Origin: Roseomonas sp.
GTDB lineage: Bacteria > Pseudomonadota > Alphaproteobacteria > Acetobacterales > Acetobacteraceae
DNA length: 64,000 bases
Direction: 5' to 3'
Assembly (NCBI GenBank): GCA_020249925.1
Contig: JADCER010000012.1
Coordinates: forward strand, 1-64,000
Positions within the stretch are counted from its first letter, which is position 1; each line of letters begins with the position of its first letter. Both the position numbers and the translations under genes were made by a program. Positions 8,972-18,416 of this stretch are shown here, piece by piece. The notes beneath the pieces are model-generated. The model saw only the letters and a list, made by a program, of their open reading frames with translations. It ran no database searches and was not told where the DNA came from.

Positions 8972-10126
8972 CTAAACCCCAAGGCGTTCGGCGCAACCGG
9001 CGAGGAAACCGCCAAGCGCGCGATGGAAATCCGGTTCTTCCAGCAGGAAGGCGTCATGGCCCTTGTCGCTGTCAATCTCAACGAAACTGACATTCGCTGC
9101 GGCCATATTCAGCGCGCGCACCAGGGTGCGGCTTTCGCTGGTGGGGAAAAGCCAATCGCTATTGAAGGACGCCACAAAAAACCGCGTCGCCGTGCCGCGA
9201 AAGGCTTTTGCCAGATCACCTTCATGATCGGCGGCCAGGTCAAAGAAATCCATGGCGCGCGTGATCGTCAGGTAGGCATTGGCATCAAAGCGCCGCACAA
9301 AGGTGGAACCCTGGTGGCGAAGATAACTTTCCACCTCAAACACATCTTCCAGAAACGTGAGTGCGGAGGCACCGCGCAGCCGCCGGCCGAATTTCCGCGT
9401 CAGCGCCTTCTCCGACAGATAGGTGATATGCGCCACCATGCGCGCCACGGACAGGCCCTTGGCCGGGATGATGCCCGCTTCCCAATAGCGCCCGCCGCGC
9501 CAATCGGGGTCGGAATGAATGGCGGCGCGCCCCACTTCATGAAAGGCGATATTCTGCGCCGAATGATGCGCGGCGGTGGCGATGGGGGCAGCGGCATAGA
9601 CCGCTTCCGGGTAGGTTGCCGCCCATTCCAGCACCTGCATCCCGCCCATGGACCCGCCAATCACGGCGAGCCAGCGATTGATGCCAAGCTTTTCCATCAG
9701 GCGTTTTTGTGCGCGCACCATGTCGCGAATGGTGACCGAGGGAAAATCCGTCCCCCAAGGCCGGCCAAGCCCGCGCCCGGCGGCATCGGTCATTTCACTG
9801 CGTGGCCCGGTGGAGCCCATGCAGCCACCGAGTACATTGGCGCAGACCAGGAAATAGCGATCCGTATCGAGGGGCCGGCCAGGGCCGATGATATTCTCCC
9901 ACCAGCCGGGCTTGCCCGTGATGGGATGGGTTTCGGCGACATATTGATCGCCCGTCAGCGCGTGGCAGATCAGCACCGCATTGCTGGCCGCCGCATTGAG
10001 CCGCCCATAGGTGCGATAGGCGACCGTGAGGGGTGCCACAACCGCGCCGCATTCCAACGCCAGCCCATCGGGAAACTGGGCGGCCTGATGATCCACATCG
10101 GGCAGCGGGGCGATGGTTTGGCTCAT
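8972..10126 (-). CDS. metX: Homoserine O-acetyltransferase/succinyltransferase MetX
   Basis: 384-aa alpha/beta hydrolase that acylates L-homoserine in methionine biosynthesis. The nucleophile Ser lies in GGSMGGMQ, the family motif [12 protein letters not shown] is present, and the catalytic His is in [10 protein letters not shown] near the C-terminus. The ATG at 10126 is chosen because it gives the normal start of the family; the 180-residue upstream frame is antisense to chorismate mutase. Acetyl versus succinyl donor cannot be told from motifs seen here. Transcribed divergently from the aromatic operon. Confidence 0.95.
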   Translation of the reverse strand: MSQTIAPLPDVDHQAAQFPDGLALECGAVVAPLTVAYRTYGRLNAAASNAVLICHALTGDQYVAETHPITGKPGWWENIIGPGRPLDTDRYFLVCANVLGGCMGSTGPRSEMTDAAGRGLGRPWGTDFPSVTIRDMVRAQKRLMEKLGINRWLAVIGGSMGGMQVLEWAATYPEAVYAAAPIATAAHHSAQNIAFHEVGRAAIHSDPDWRGGRYWEAGIIPAKGLSVARMVAHITYLSEKALTRKFGRRLRGASALTFLEDVFEVESYLRHQGSTFVRRFDANAYLTITRAMDFFDLAADHEGDLAKAFRGTATRFFVASFNSDWLFPTSESRTLVRALNMAAANVSFVEIDSDKGHDAFLLEEPDFHRALGGFLAGCAERLGV

Positions 10127-10238
10127 AAGGGTGCTTTTACGCTGCCCCGTCCCCCCGGCGCAACCTTCGCTTATGTGGGAAGGGCGCTTGGCGCGCGGCG
10201 ATGTGGGGGTTATTGCTTCCCCGAAGATTTGGTCCCGC

Positions 10239-11075
10239 ATGAACGATAAGCCCCCTACCTCCCAAGCTGCCGATCCCGCCCTTCTGGCGCTGCGCGCCGA
10301 GATAGATGCGCTGGATGATGCGATGCATGATCTGCTGATGCGCCGCGCTGGCGTTGTGGCGCGCATGGCCGCGAGCCGCGTCAAGGCGGGCGCGGGGTCC
10401 CCCTTTCGTCCGGGGCGGGAAGCGGCCGTGTTGCGTCGCCTTCTCGCACGGCATTCTGGCGCGCTTTCTCGTGGCGCAGTGGTGCGCATCTGGCGGCATA
10501 TCATCATGGCCCATACCGCCATCCAGGGCGCCTTTACGGCTGCTGTCGCGGCTTCAGGTGAAGCCGCGCAGACGCTCGCCTTGGCGCGTGAGCATTTCGG
10601 CACCGCCACGCCGCTGACGCCCTTTGCGTCCCCCGCGCAGGCTTTGGCGGCGTTGAGTGCGGGCAAGGCATCAGTCGCGGTGCTGCCAGCGCCGGCAGGC
10701 GAAGGGGAGGGCGCCTGGTGGCAAAGCCTGGAAGCGCCCCGCCTTTCCGTGGTAGCGCGCCTGCCCTTCGTCGTAGATGTGGCGCATGCGGATGCGGCGC
10801 TGGTGGTGGCACCCGTGCCGCCCGATGCTTCAGGCGAGGATCGCAGCGTGCTCCGCCTCGAAGCCAGCGCCGAGGCATCGCGGGAAAGTTTTGTCCGTAT
10901 GTTGAGCGATGCCGGACTTGCAGGGCGAATCCTGTGCCTGGCGCGGCAGGGCGGGCGTAGCCTGGCGCTTGCTGAAATTGATGGATTTATCGCCGCGGGT
11001 GATGCGCGGCTTGCCGGGCTTAATGCTGTTCTGCTGGGCGCTTATGCCGTGCCAGTTACTGGAGATCTGCCATGA
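10239..11075 (+). CDS. Chorismate mutase
   Basis: 278 aa. An AroQ-type helical chorismate mutase domain occupies about residues 10-95 ([20 protein letters not shown], then basic residues for chorismate binding). A roughly 180-residue C-terminal region resembles a degenerate prephenate dehydratase/ACT module. It converts chorismate to prephenate for Tyr and Phe. The ATG at 10239 begins just before the first helix. It is coupled to hisC by an ATGA overlap, with tyrA next. Confidence 0.88.
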   Translation: MNDKPPTSQAADPALLALRAEIDALDDAMHDLLMRRAGVVARMAASRVKAGAGSPFRPGREAAVLRRLLARHSGALSRGAVVRIWRHIIMAHTAIQGAFTAAVAASGEAAQTLALAREHFGTATPLTPFASPAQALAALSAGKASVAVLPAPAGEGEGAWWQSLEAPRLSVVARLPFVVDVAHADAALVVAPVPPDASGEDRSVLRLEASAEASRESFVRMLSDAGLAGRILCLARQGGRSLALAEIDGFIAAGDARLAGLNAVLLGAYAVPVTGDLP

Positions 11076-12163
11076 CCGTGATGCCGCGCCCTTCGATCCT
11101 TTCGGTGGAGCCCTATGTCGGGGGCGAATCGAAAATCCCCGGCGTCAATCGCGTGGTGAAGCTTTCATCCAATGAAGGCGCTTTCGGCCCGCCCCCTGGC
11201 GCCATTGAAGCCATCCGTGCTGTCGCCAGTGAGGCGCATCGCTACCCCGATGGCGGCGTGACCGCGCTGCGGGAGGCGATTGGCGCACGCTTTGGCCTGG
11301 ATCCCGCGCGGATTGTTTGCGGCAATGGCTCCGATGAATTGCTCGCATTGCTGATCCTTGCCTATGGCGGTGAGGGGACCGAGCTTGTGATGTCCGCCCA
11401 TGGCTTCATGATGTATGACATCACCGGGCGCTGGGCTGGCTGCCGTGTGATCAAGGTGCCGGAACGCAACCTGACCGTGGATGTGGATGCCATGCTGGCC
11501 GCGGTGGGGCCGCGCACCAAGCTTGTGTGTCTTGCCAATCCGAATAACCCAACGGGGTCCATCCTGCCGCAATCCGAAATTGTGCGTCTGCGCGCGGGGC
11601 TGCGCGATGATATTCTGCTGGTGCTTGATTCCGCCTATGCCGAATATGTCACGCGGCCGGATTATGATGCGGGCGCGGCGCTGGTGGATGCGGGTGGCGG
11701 CAATACGGTAATGACGCGCACCTTCTCCAAAATATTCGGGCTTGGCGGCATGCGGCTTGGCTGGGCTTATGCGCCGGCGGCGGTGGTGGGCGTGCTCTCA
11801 CGCGTGCGTGGTCCCTTCAATGTGAATGCGGCGGCCATGGCGGCGGGCATTGCCGCGGTGCAGGAAGCGGGATGGATCGAAAAATCCATCGCGCATAACA
11901 CCGAATGGCGCGGCAAGCTGGCGGCAGCGCTGACGGCGGCGGGCGTGAAGGTCTGGCCGAGTGAAGGCAATTTCCTGCTGGCTGATTTCGGCTCTTCAGA
12001 AAAGGCCAAGGCCGCCGATGCCGCGCTGAAATCGCGCGGGCTGATCATGCGCGCCATGGGTGGTTATGGGCTGCCGGCCTGCCTGCGCATCAGCATCGGC
12101 ACGGGTGAGGAATGCCAGATGGTCGCGGATGCGATTGCGGCCTTCATGGCGCAACATGGCTGA
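11072..12163 (+). CDS. hisC: Histidinol-phosphate/aromatic aminotransferase
   Basis: 363-aa fold-type I PLP aminotransferase. The PLP Lys lies in [15 protein letters not shown] and the NPNNPTGS motif is present. HisC catalyses histidinol-phosphate transamination; sitting between chorismate mutase and tyrA it probably also acts on prephenate or phenylpyruvate-type substrates. It overlaps chorismate mutase by 4 nt and tyrA by 8 nt. Confidence 0.93.
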   Translation: MTVMPRPSILSVEPYVGGESKIPGVNRVVKLSSNEGAFGPPPGAIEAIRAVASEAHRYPDGGVTALREAIGARFGLDPARIVCGNGSDELLALLILAYGGEGTELVMSAHGFMMYDITGRWAGCRVIKVPERNLTVDVDAMLAAVGPRTKLVCLANPNNPTGSILPQSEIVRLRAGLRDDILLVLDSAYAEYVTRPDYDAGAALVDAGGGNTVMTRTFSKIFGLGGMRLGWAYAPAAVVGVLSRVRGPFNVNAAAMAAGIAAVQEAGWIEKSIAHNTEWRGKLAAALTAAGVKVWPSEGNFLLADFGSSEKAKAADAALKSRGLIMRAMGGYGLPACLRISIGTGEECQMVADAIAAFMAQHG

Positions 12164-13043
12164 ACCGCTGTTCAATCGGCTGTGCCTGGTCGGCATTGGC
12201 CTGATCGGGTCTTCCATTGCGCGGGTCGCCAAAAAGCGCGGCGATATCGCGAAGACGATTGTGGTCACCACGCGGCGGGCTGAGACACTCCAGCGCGTAC
12301 GCGAATTGGGCCTGGCGGATGTGGTGGAAGCCGATGCCGCGCGCGCCGTTGAAGGCTGCGATGGCGTGATTTTCTGCATCCCCGTAGGTGCCTATGCCGA
12401 AGCGATGCGCCATATCGCGCCGCATCTGGCGCCGGGTGCGGTGTTGACCGATGTCGGTTCCACCAAGGGCAGCGTGGTGCGAGACTTGGCGCCGCTGCTG
12501 CCAGCGGGTGTGCAACTGGTGCCGGCGCATCCCATGGCGGGGACCGAGCATTCCGGCCCCGATGCGGGTTTCCCGGAATTGTTCGAAGGCCGCTATTGCA
12601 TCGTGACACCCTTGCCGGAAAGCGATCCGCAAGCGGTGGAAAAGGTGAAGGAGCTTTGGCGGCGCTGCGGTTCCATGATCGAGACCATGGACCCGGTGAC
12701 GCATGACAAGGTTGTCGCCATCGTCAGCCATTTGCCGCATTTGATTGCCTTCACCATTTGCGGCACGGCGGATGATTTGGCGGAAGAAACCAAGGAAGCC
12801 GTGCTGAAATTCGCTGCCTCCGGCTTTCGGGATTTCACGCGCATCGCGGCATCGGATGTGGATATGTGGCGCGATGTGTTTCTGAATAATCGCGAAGCGG
12901 TGCTTGAGATGCTGTCGCGTTTTGCCGAGGATGCGCATGCCTTTGGCCGCGCCATTCGCTGGGGGGAGGCAGGCTTCATTGAAGACCGCATCAAGCGCGG
13001 GCGGAAGATCAGGCGTAGCCTGATTGAACGGAAGCAGGCGTAG
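12156..13043 (+). CDS. tyrA: Prephenate/arogenate dehydrogenase
   Basis: 295 aa. The NAD(P)-binding Rossmann motif is GIGLIGSS at the N-terminus. Catalytic-region motifs include [11 protein letters not shown] and a C-terminal helical dimerisation domain. It oxidatively decarboxylates prephenate or arogenate in tyrosine synthesis. The ATG at 12156 overlaps the hisC stop by 8 nt and completes the chorismate mutase-hisC-tyrA operon. Confidence 0.93.
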   Translation: MAEPLFNRLCLVGIGLIGSSIARVAKKRGDIAKTIVVTTRRAETLQRVRELGLADVVEADAARAVEGCDGVIFCIPVGAYAEAMRHIAPHLAPGAVLTDVGSTKGSVVRDLAPLLPAGVQLVPAHPMAGTEHSGPDAGFPELFEGRYCIVTPLPESDPQAVEKVKELWRRCGSMIETMDPVTHDKVVAIVSHLPHLIAFTICGTADDLAEETKEAVLKFAASGFRDFTRIAASDVDMWRDVFLNNREAVLEMLSRFAEDAHAFGRAIRWGEAGFIEDRIKRGRKIRRSLIERKQA

Positions 13044-13162
13044 CCGAGCCCAATACAGCGAAATTTCTTGACTCTGATAAACGAAACGGGTGAGGCTGAA
13101 GCGCAGCCAAGGCGCTCGCCCGAAGCTTGGCTGCCTCAATCATTGGCCTGGGAGAAAACATC

Positions 13163-14173
13163 ATGTCCGCCATGCGCCCAAGCTTGCGTGCCTTAACTGC
13201 TGGTGCTGCCTTGGCGGCACTTCTCGCTACATCCGTTCCGGCCTCTGCGCAGCCAAGCCCTGAGGCTATTGTGGACGCCTTTGAAGCCGTGCTCGGGCCC
13301 GTGCGTACCCATCGCCCAAGCCACCCCAAGGGCCTTTGCGCGGCGGGGCATTTCGTAGCGACCGCAGAAGGCACAAGGCTTTCCGTGGCGCCGGTATTCA
13401 GTGGCCAGCGCAATACGGCGCTGATCCGCTTTGGCGTGGCGGGCGCCAATCCCAATGCGTCGGACACTGCGCGTGGGACACGCGGCCTTTCCATCCGCTT
13501 CGAAGCGCCTTCCGGCGATTTGTTTGAAATGGCGAATATCTCGGCACCGGTTTTCGGCTCGCCCACGCCGCAAGCCCTGGTGGATGGGCTGCTGTCGCGC
13601 GCGAATGACCCGGCAACTGGGCGGCCCAATCCGGAACGGGCTGCCGCCTTCGCGGCTTTTGTCGCGGCCAACCCTTCTGTCGGCAATCAGGGGCGCTTTC
13701 TGGCGGCCAATGCACCGCCGGCAAGCTTCGCCACCACGCCCTATTGGGGGGTGAATACCTTCATGTTTCGTGGGCAGGATGGGCAGGTGCGCCCGGCGCG
13801 CTGGGTGTTTGAACCGCGCGCGGGGGTGCAACGCCTGACAGCGGAGCAAATGCAAAGCCTGGGCAACAACTTCCTGGCTGATGAGCTGCGTCGGCGTGTC
13901 GCCACTGCGCCTGTGGAATTTGACATGGTGCTGCAATTCCCGGGGCAGGGCGATGATTTGCTGAACGCGACCATCGCGTGGCCGGATGATCGGCCCCGCG
14001 CCATTGTGGGCAGGCTGACCATCACTGAAGTTTCAGCCGGCCCCGGCGGGCCCTGTGATCCGATCAGCTTCATGATCCTGGATCAGGCGCCGGGGATTGA
14101 AATGAGCGATGATCCAGTCTTGCAGGCGCGTGCTTCTTCCTACGCGGTGTCGCTGTCGCGCCGCACACAGTAG
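13163..14173 (+). CDS. Periplasmic catalase-family peroxidase (SrpA-like)
   Basis: 336 aa with a Sec signal peptide (hydrophobic 10-26, cleavage after about ASA-Q at 29-30). This is the short catalase-related fold: distal His54 in RPSHPKG, a core RGTRGLSIRFEAPSGD, and a C-terminal RASSY that fits the RxxxY haem-Tyr motif. It probably destroys peroxide in the periplasm. The start at 13163 follows GGGAGAAAAC; an earlier in-frame ATG at 13127 would spoil the signal peptide. It stands alone, convergent with folC. Confidence 0.88.
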   Translation: MSAMRPSLRALTAGAALAALLATSVPASAQPSPEAIVDAFEAVLGPVRTHRPSHPKGLCAAGHFVATAEGTRLSVAPVFSGQRNTALIRFGVAGANPNASDTARGTRGLSIRFEAPSGDLFEMANISAPVFGSPTPQALVDGLLSRANDPATGRPNPERAAAFAAFVAANPSVGNQGRFLAANAPPASFATTPYWGVNTFMFRGQDGQVRPARWVFEPRAGVQRLTAEQMQSLGNNFLADELRRRVATAPVEFDMVLQFPGQGDDLLNATIAWPDDRPRAIVGRLTITEVSAGPGGPCDPISFMILDQAPGIEMSDDPVLQARASSYAVSLSRRTQ

Positions 14174-14187
14174 GGCGCTTCGCTAGA

Positions 14188-14216
14188 AGGGCTGATCTTT
14201 AGCCGAGATCAGCCTT
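14188..14216. terminator. Hairpin between catalase-like gene and folC
   Basis: Arms AGGGCTGATCT (14188-14198) and AGATCAGCCTT (14206-14216) pair over 11 positions (one G-U) around a 7-nt loop. The folC stop codon lies at 14199-14201 in the loop. It is placed to serve both convergent genes; no U-tract. Confidence 0.45.
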
Positions 14217-15470
14217 CAGCACTTCCCCTGCCAGATAAAGGCTGCCCGCAATCAGCACGCGCCCTGGCTTGGCCTCGGCGGCGATTTTACCGAGCGCCGC
14301 GCTGACCGTAGGCCCGGCTTCGGCGATACCGCCACTCGCGGCGATGATATCCTCAACGCGCATCGCCAAATGCTGGCCGGGTTCGGCCACCGCATGGATG
14401 CTGGTGGCAAAGGGCAGCAAAGGGCGGAGGAATGCCGCACTCGCCTTGCCCTGCTTCATGCCGATCACAAGGTGCAAGGGCTGATCGCGCCATTGCGTGA
14501 AATGCTGCGCCAGGGCCTGCCCCGCACCCGCATTATGCCCACCATCAAGCCAGAGCGAAAAACCTGCTGGCAGCAACGCGGCCAAACGACCTTCCAGGCG
14601 CTGCAAGCGCGCGGGCCAGGATGCCTGCGCAATGCCGCGCGCAATCGCTGCGTCATTCAGCCAGGGCAGGCCCGCGGCGCGCAAAGCGGCAATCGCAATG
14701 CCGGCATTATCCGCCTGATGCGGGCCGATCAGCCCTGGTGGCGGTAGGCTGAGCGCGCCCGCGGCATCACGGTAGAGCAGGCCCTCTGGCGTTGCCTCAC
14801 AAAACCAGTCCTGACCGCGCCTGAGCAGCTTCGCGCCGCGTTCGGCTGCGGTGGCACTGATCACCGCCAGCGCTTCCGTGGCTTGCGCGCCCGTGGCGCA
14901 GGGCACGCCCGCGCGCATGATCCCCGCCTTCTCACCGGCGATCTTGCCAAGCGTATCGCCCAGGAAATCCATGTGATCCATGGAAATGGAGGTAATCGCC
15001 GATGCCGCCGGGCGCGGCACGACATTGGTCGCATCAAGCCGCCCACCCAGGCCCACTTCCAGCACCAGCAAATCAGCCGGCACGCGGCTGAACAGCACAA
15101 AGGCGACAGCGGTGGTAATTTCAAACACCGTAATCGGCGCGCCAGCATTCACCGCTTCCACTTCTTCAAGTGTCGCGGTCAAAACCTCATCCGTCACATA
15201 ATCGCCCGCCAGCCGGATCCGTTCATGAAACCGCACCAGATGGGGCGAGGTATAGACATGCACGCGCTGCCCCGCCGCTTCGCCAATCGCGCGCAGAAAG
15301 GCGCAGGTCGAGCCCTTGCCATTGGTGCCAGCGACGTGAATGACCGGCGGCAGCCGCCGTTCCGGATGGCCGAGTTTGGCGAGCAGCGCCTCCATCCGGC
15401 CCAGGCTAAGATCAATAAGCTTGGGATGGAGCGCATGGAGACGCTCCACAATCGCTTCAGCGCGGGACAA
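14199..15470 (-). CDS. folC: Bifunctional folylpolyglutamate synthase/dihydrofolate synthase
   Basis: 423-aa Mur-ligase-family enzyme that adds Glu to dihydropteroate and extends polyglutamate tails of folates. P-loop GTNGKGSTCAF lies near residue 48, followed by the SPHL motif and a C-terminal glutamate ligase domain with DGGHNAGAG. Length is normal. It starts 5 nt after the accD stop, forming the accD-folC operon common in alphaproteobacteria. Confidence 0.95.
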   Translation of the reverse strand: MSRAEAIVERLHALHPKLIDLSLGRMEALLAKLGHPERRLPPVIHVAGTNGKGSTCAFLRAIGEAAGQRVHVYTSPHLVRFHERIRLAGDYVTDEVLTATLEEVEAVNAGAPITVFEITTAVAFVLFSRVPADLLVLEVGLGGRLDATNVVPRPAASAITSISMDHMDFLGDTLGKIAGEKAGIMRAGVPCATGAQATEALAVISATAAERGAKLLRRGQDWFCEATPEGLLYRDAAGALSLPPPGLIGPHQADNAGIAIAALRAAGLPWLNDAAIARGIAQASWPARLQRLEGRLAALLPAGFSLWLDGGHNAGAGQALAQHFTQWRDQPLHLVIGMKQGKASAAFLRPLLPFATSIHAVAEPGQHLAMRVEDIIAASGGIAEAGPTVSAALGKIAAEAKPGRVLIAGSLYLAGEVLKADLG

Positions 15471-15475
15471 GGGCG

Positions 15476-16369
15476 TTACGGCGCCGGCGCCGCGGCGGCT
15501 TCGGCTTCCTCATCGCTTTGCGCAAGTACCGGCTGGCGCAGCAATGAGATAACGCGCGCAAGGGTTTCGCGCATGTCGCCCCGCTTCACCACCATGTCCA
15601 GAATGCCGTGTTCCAGCAGGTATTCGGCACGCTGAAAGCCCTCGGGCAGTTTTTCGCGCACGGTCTGTTCAATCACGCGCGCGCCGGCGAAGCCGATCAT
15701 CGCACCTGGTTCGGCGATCTGGATATCGCCCAGCATGGCGAAGCTGGCCGTGACACCGCCCGTGGTCGGGTCACACAACACAGTGATGAAGGGCAGGCCC
15801 GCTTCCTTCACCATGCGCGTTGCAATCACCGTGCGCGGCATTTGCATGAGGCTGATGGCCCCTTCCTGCATGCGCGCCCCGCCCGAGGCGGTAAACACAA
15901 TCAGCGGCGCATCCTGCAACACGGCAAGCTTGGCGGCGGTGACAATCGCCTCACCCACGCCGGCGCCCATGGACCCGCCCATGAAGGCGAATTCGAAAGC
16001 GGCAACTACGGCGCGTTGGCCATTGATGGTGCCATGTGCCACCGCGACCGCATCATCCATGCTTGTCTTGGTCTGGCTTTCGCGCAGCCGGTCCGCATAG
16101 CGGCGCTGGTCACGAAAGCGCAGCGGATCAGCCGGGGCCTTGGGCAATTCAATGCGCGAAAACCCGGGATCGAGTGTGGCTTCCAGCCGCTGTGCGGCGC
16201 CGAGCCGCATGTGATGCCCGCAATGGGTGCAAACGCGCAAAGCCCGTTCCAGGTCCCGGTGGAAAATCATCTGCTGGCAGGCAGGGCAATTGTGCCAGAG
16301 ATTTTCCGGCGCCTCCCGCTTGAACAGGCCCTGGATCTTCGGCAGGGCCCAATCGCTGATCCAGTTCAT
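15476..16369 (-). CDS. accD: Acetyl-CoA carboxylase carboxyltransferase subunit beta
   Basis: 297 aa. An N-terminal zinc ribbon carries Cys28, Cys31, Cys47 and Cys50 (CPAC...CTHC), followed by the crotonase-like carboxyltransferase core with GGSMGAGVGEAI and SGGARMQEG. With AccA it transfers carboxyl from biotin to acetyl-CoA, the first step of fatty acid synthesis. The short Ala/Pro-rich C-terminal tail is acidic. It leads the accD-folC operon. Confidence 0.97.
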   Translation of the reverse strand: MNWISDWALPKIQGLFKREAPENLWHNCPACQQMIFHRDLERALRVCTHCGHHMRLGAAQRLEATLDPGFSRIELPKAPADPLRFRDQRRYADRLRESQTKTSMDDAVAVAHGTINGQRAVVAAFEFAFMGGSMGAGVGEAIVTAAKLAVLQDAPLIVFTASGGARMQEGAISLMQMPRTVIATRMVKEAGLPFITVLCDPTTGGVTASFAMLGDIQIAEPGAMIGFAGARVIEQTVREKLPEGFQRAEYLLEHGILDMVVKRGDMRETLARVISLLRQPVLAQSDEEAEAAAAPAP

Positions 16370-16446
16370 GGCATATCCTTAAGCTTGGGGTCGTTGCCCC
16401 TTTGGCTGGCAAATAGCCCAGATGGGCCGTTGGGGGAAACCCGGCT

Positions 16447-16617
16447 TTATTCCCTGGGATTTTCCGGGCTGTGCGGCTGGGGCTCTGCTTCCGCCGCATC
16501 CCTGGCCCGTGCTTGGGCCTTGCGGCGGCGCAGATTCTCCCGCAGCGCTGCGGCCAGCCTTTCTTCGCGCGACGGCGCGGGTTTGGGCGGGGATTTGCCT
16601 GGCTTTTCCATGGCCAT
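16447..16617 (-). CDS. Small basic/charged protein upstream of accD
   Basis: About 56 residues from the ATG at 16617. It is Lys/Pro-rich at the start, then has a strongly charged helix (SREERLAAALRENLRRRKAQ) and an acidic Pro-rich tail. Similar short proteins occur upstream of accD in related genomes, as I remember them; no function is known to me. The start is uncertain: ATG codons at 16644, 16617 and 16611 are in frame and none has a clear RBS. The 5' extension to 16644 would run into the 63-bp direct repeat. Confidence 0.55.
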   Translation of the reverse strand: MAMEKPGKSPPKPAPSREERLAAALRENLRRRKAQARARDAAEAEPQPHSPENPRE

Positions 16618-16639
16618 GGACTTGGCAGCAGGCGCGCCC

Positions 16640-16702
16640 GGCATCAAGGGGTTGCGGGACGCCCCGGCCTGGGGCTAAGGGAAGCCGCGCCGAAGGGCCT
16701 TG
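16640..16702 (+). repeat. Direct repeat copy 1, ending at the tRNA-Thr 5' end
   Basis: A 63-bp segment, GC-rich, containing CGGGACGCCCCGGCCTGGGG. It is repeated at 18231-18293 with about three mismatches. Identity stops exactly one base before the first tRNA nucleotide (16703). This copy is the native 5' flank, probably including the tRNA promoter. Confidence 0.9.
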
Positions 16703-16777
<75 letters not shown>

Positions 16778-16796
16778 TCTTTTGAAGGGACGAGCC

Positions 16797-16815
16797 CGGC
16801 GCCCTCGTGGCGCCG
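16797..16815 (+). terminator. Hairpin after tRNA-Thr
   Basis: CGGCGCC (16797-16803) and GGCGCCG (16809-16815) form a 7-bp stem with loop CTCGT, 20 nt after the tRNA. No U-run follows. A possible tRNA transcript terminator. Confidence 0.3.
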
Positions 16816-16857
16816 TGGAGTAAGCCACGCGAATCTGGAAAGACCGCTGCGTTCCAC

Positions 16858-16889
16858 TGCCGAAGGGAACATGTCGCATCCCTTCGGCA
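16858..16889. terminator. Perfect 11-bp inverted repeat downstream of the nuclease-like gene
   Basis: TGCCGAAGGGA (16858-16868) and TCCCTTCGGCA (16879-16889) with a 10-nt spacer. It lies 62 nt beyond the minus-strand nuclease gene stop and 80 nt after tRNA-Thr, between convergent units. It could be a terminator or part of an integration/recombination site. Confidence 0.35.
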
Positions 16890-16951
16890 CCGCAAGTATT
16901 GACAAGCCTAGAAGCCCCTTTGTGGTCTTTCGGCCCCTTGCGAATTGATAC

Positions 16952-18043
16952 TCAGGTGCTTTTGTCTGCATATTGCGAGATGGCAATTAGTAGCTGATCA
17001 GCGTGATTGTACAGATCATCGAGCGACGAGAGTTCCAGCCGCTCTTCAATTTTCGAGGCATTAAATATGCCGATTCGAAGCCGCGTACCAGTGAAATAGA
17101 GGCGTGCTATGGGGCGTCGGTTGTTGTCGTCAGCAAGGATGGCGCAATAGCTCTGTGCGTCGCGCATGGTGATACGTGAAGCAGCCATAGCCTGCCGTCC
17201 AATACTGCGAATAATCCGGAATGCCTCTCGTTCATCATCTGTTGTAGCGCGGTCGCTTGTGCCTGGTGGCTGCACAGTTTCATCGACGGCCGCGGCCTTG
17301 TCGGCGGGCGTTGTGGCAGGCGAAAGCGACGGGGGCGGCTGAATGGCGCCCAGTAAGCGCCGATTGACCTCTTCGCGGATCACTTCCTGTACGCAGGAAC
17401 GAAATATTTCCGAAAAACGCTCGCGAACCGCAGAAGTAATCTGCCCATCGTACACCCGTCGGGTGAATAGGCGCACGACCTCTTCGGAAGGCGTTGTGAA
17501 TTCCTTTTTCAACGCCTCTGTCATCAGGGAACTGAATTTCAGATCGCTGGCAGTTGATAGGATGTTGGCAAGATTGAAATTCGAAGCCTGGAACTTCTCC
17601 AGTTGCACCACGTCGACGTCAACATATGTTAGAACATTGAAACGGAAAAACGGCTTGGCGTCCATGATGTTTGGCTTGTCAAGATCGGTGAAAAAATGCC
17701 AATCGATCCCATTCGTCACAATACCAATCCGGGCAGGTGTAACAGTGAAGTAGCGATACAATTGTGAGGCATGCGCTTGGCTGATATCCACGTTTGCTGG
17801 CTTGCACTCAATAAGGATGGCGAGTTCCCCGTTCACCCGAAGCGCATAATCGACCTTCTCGCCCTTTTTTGTGCCAACGTCCGCCGTGAATTCGGGAATG
17901 ACCACCTCCGGGTCGAATACATCAAAACCCAGGGTGCGAAGCAAAGGCATAACGAGAGCGTTTTTTGCGGCTTCTTCGGTTGCCAGATCAGACGCCTTGC
18001 TTGCACGCGCCCGAATTCGGCCAAGTTCTTCGTTAATTGCCAT
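16952..18043 (-). CDS. Orphan type I restriction HsdR-N-like nuclease-domain protein
   Basis: 363 aa. The N-terminal 200 residues resemble the type I restriction enzyme R-subunit N-terminal domain: a PD-(D/E)xK core with Asp65 (KVDYAL) and Glu79-Cys-Lys81 (LIECKP), followed by a QLYRYF helix and IVTNGIDW. There is no helicase domain and no hsdM or hsdS nearby. The C-terminal 100 residues after a Pro/Thr-rich linker are unassigned. Base composition is visibly more AT-rich than its neighbours and it sits between direct repeats beside a tRNA, so it was probably acquired. It could be a solitary defence nuclease or an uncharacterised housekeeping homologue. Confidence 0.75.
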   Translation of the reverse strand: MAINEELGRIRARASKASDLATEEAAKNALVMPLLRTLGFDVFDPEVVIPEFTADVGTKKGEKVDYALRVNGELAILIECKPANVDISQAHASQLYRYFTVTPARIGIVTNGIDWHFFTDLDKPNIMDAKPFFRFNVLTYVDVDVVQLEKFQASNFNLANILSTASDLKFSSLMTEALKKEFTTPSEEVVRLFTRRVYDGQITSAVRERFSEIFRSCVQEVIREEVNRRLLGAIQPPPSLSPATTPADKAAAVDETVQPPGTSDRATTDDEREAFRIIRSIGRQAMAASRITMRDAQSYCAILADDNNRRPIARLYFTGTRLRIGIFNASKIEERLELSSLDDLYNHADQLLIAISQYADKST

Positions 18044-18416
18044 ATCCAGTCCTCTTGGTTACACGATCGAAGCTTAACTTTCACCAACTCTGTCGAATCC
18101 TTATAGCAAGACCGGCGAGTCTGACGCCACTGGCGTCTAACGCAATTACATAAGTAAACTCAAAGACAAGGCGCTACCTACGCCCGCCACCTCCTCCGGA
18201 AGCACCAGCCAAGCGCCCACCATCGCGCCTGCCATCAAGGGGTCACGGGACGCCCCGGCCTGGGGCTAAGGGAAGCCGCGCCGAAGGGCCTTGCCTGATC
18301 GCGGTAGCGGCCGCCTTTCAGCCCAAGCCTTGAAATGCTTGACGGGCGCCAAGCGCGCGGCATAAGTTTTTGGAAATAATGCCGGATAACCCGGCAACGC
18401 ATGGGAGAAGAAGCAC
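18044..18416. other. 373-bp gap with direct-repeat copy 2
   Basis: The first 130 bases are AT-rich and hold the promoter side of the minus-strand nuclease gene. From about 18180 the composition returns to the GC-rich host type and contains repeat copy 2. The last 40 bases hold the tctC RBS (GGGAGAAGAAG). No ORF or RNA gene is seen. Confidence 0.5.
18231..18293 (+). repeat. Direct repeat copy 2 (no tRNA follows)
   Basis: Matches 16640-16702 at a constant offset of 1591 bp. Differences are a GC/CC at the left edge and TTG versus TCA in GGGGTTGCGGGAC. After the repeat the sequence diverges at once and no tRNA gene follows. Together with copy 1 it brackets tRNA-Thr and the nuclease-like gene. 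Confidence 0.9.

Noticed and set aside
10127-10238. SAM riboswitch upstream of metX
   Set aside because: The 112-bp leader was read for SAM-II-like conserved blocks and none was recognised; a covariance-model search would settle it.
8498-10249. 583-codon plus-strand frame
   Set aside because: Antisense to metW and metX, which carry clear family motifs; typical long GC-rich shadow frame.
16778-18230. Integrase or transposase in the tRNA-Thr island
   Set aside because: Only the nuclease-like gene is coding in this stretch; no tyrosine or serine recombinase motif is present.
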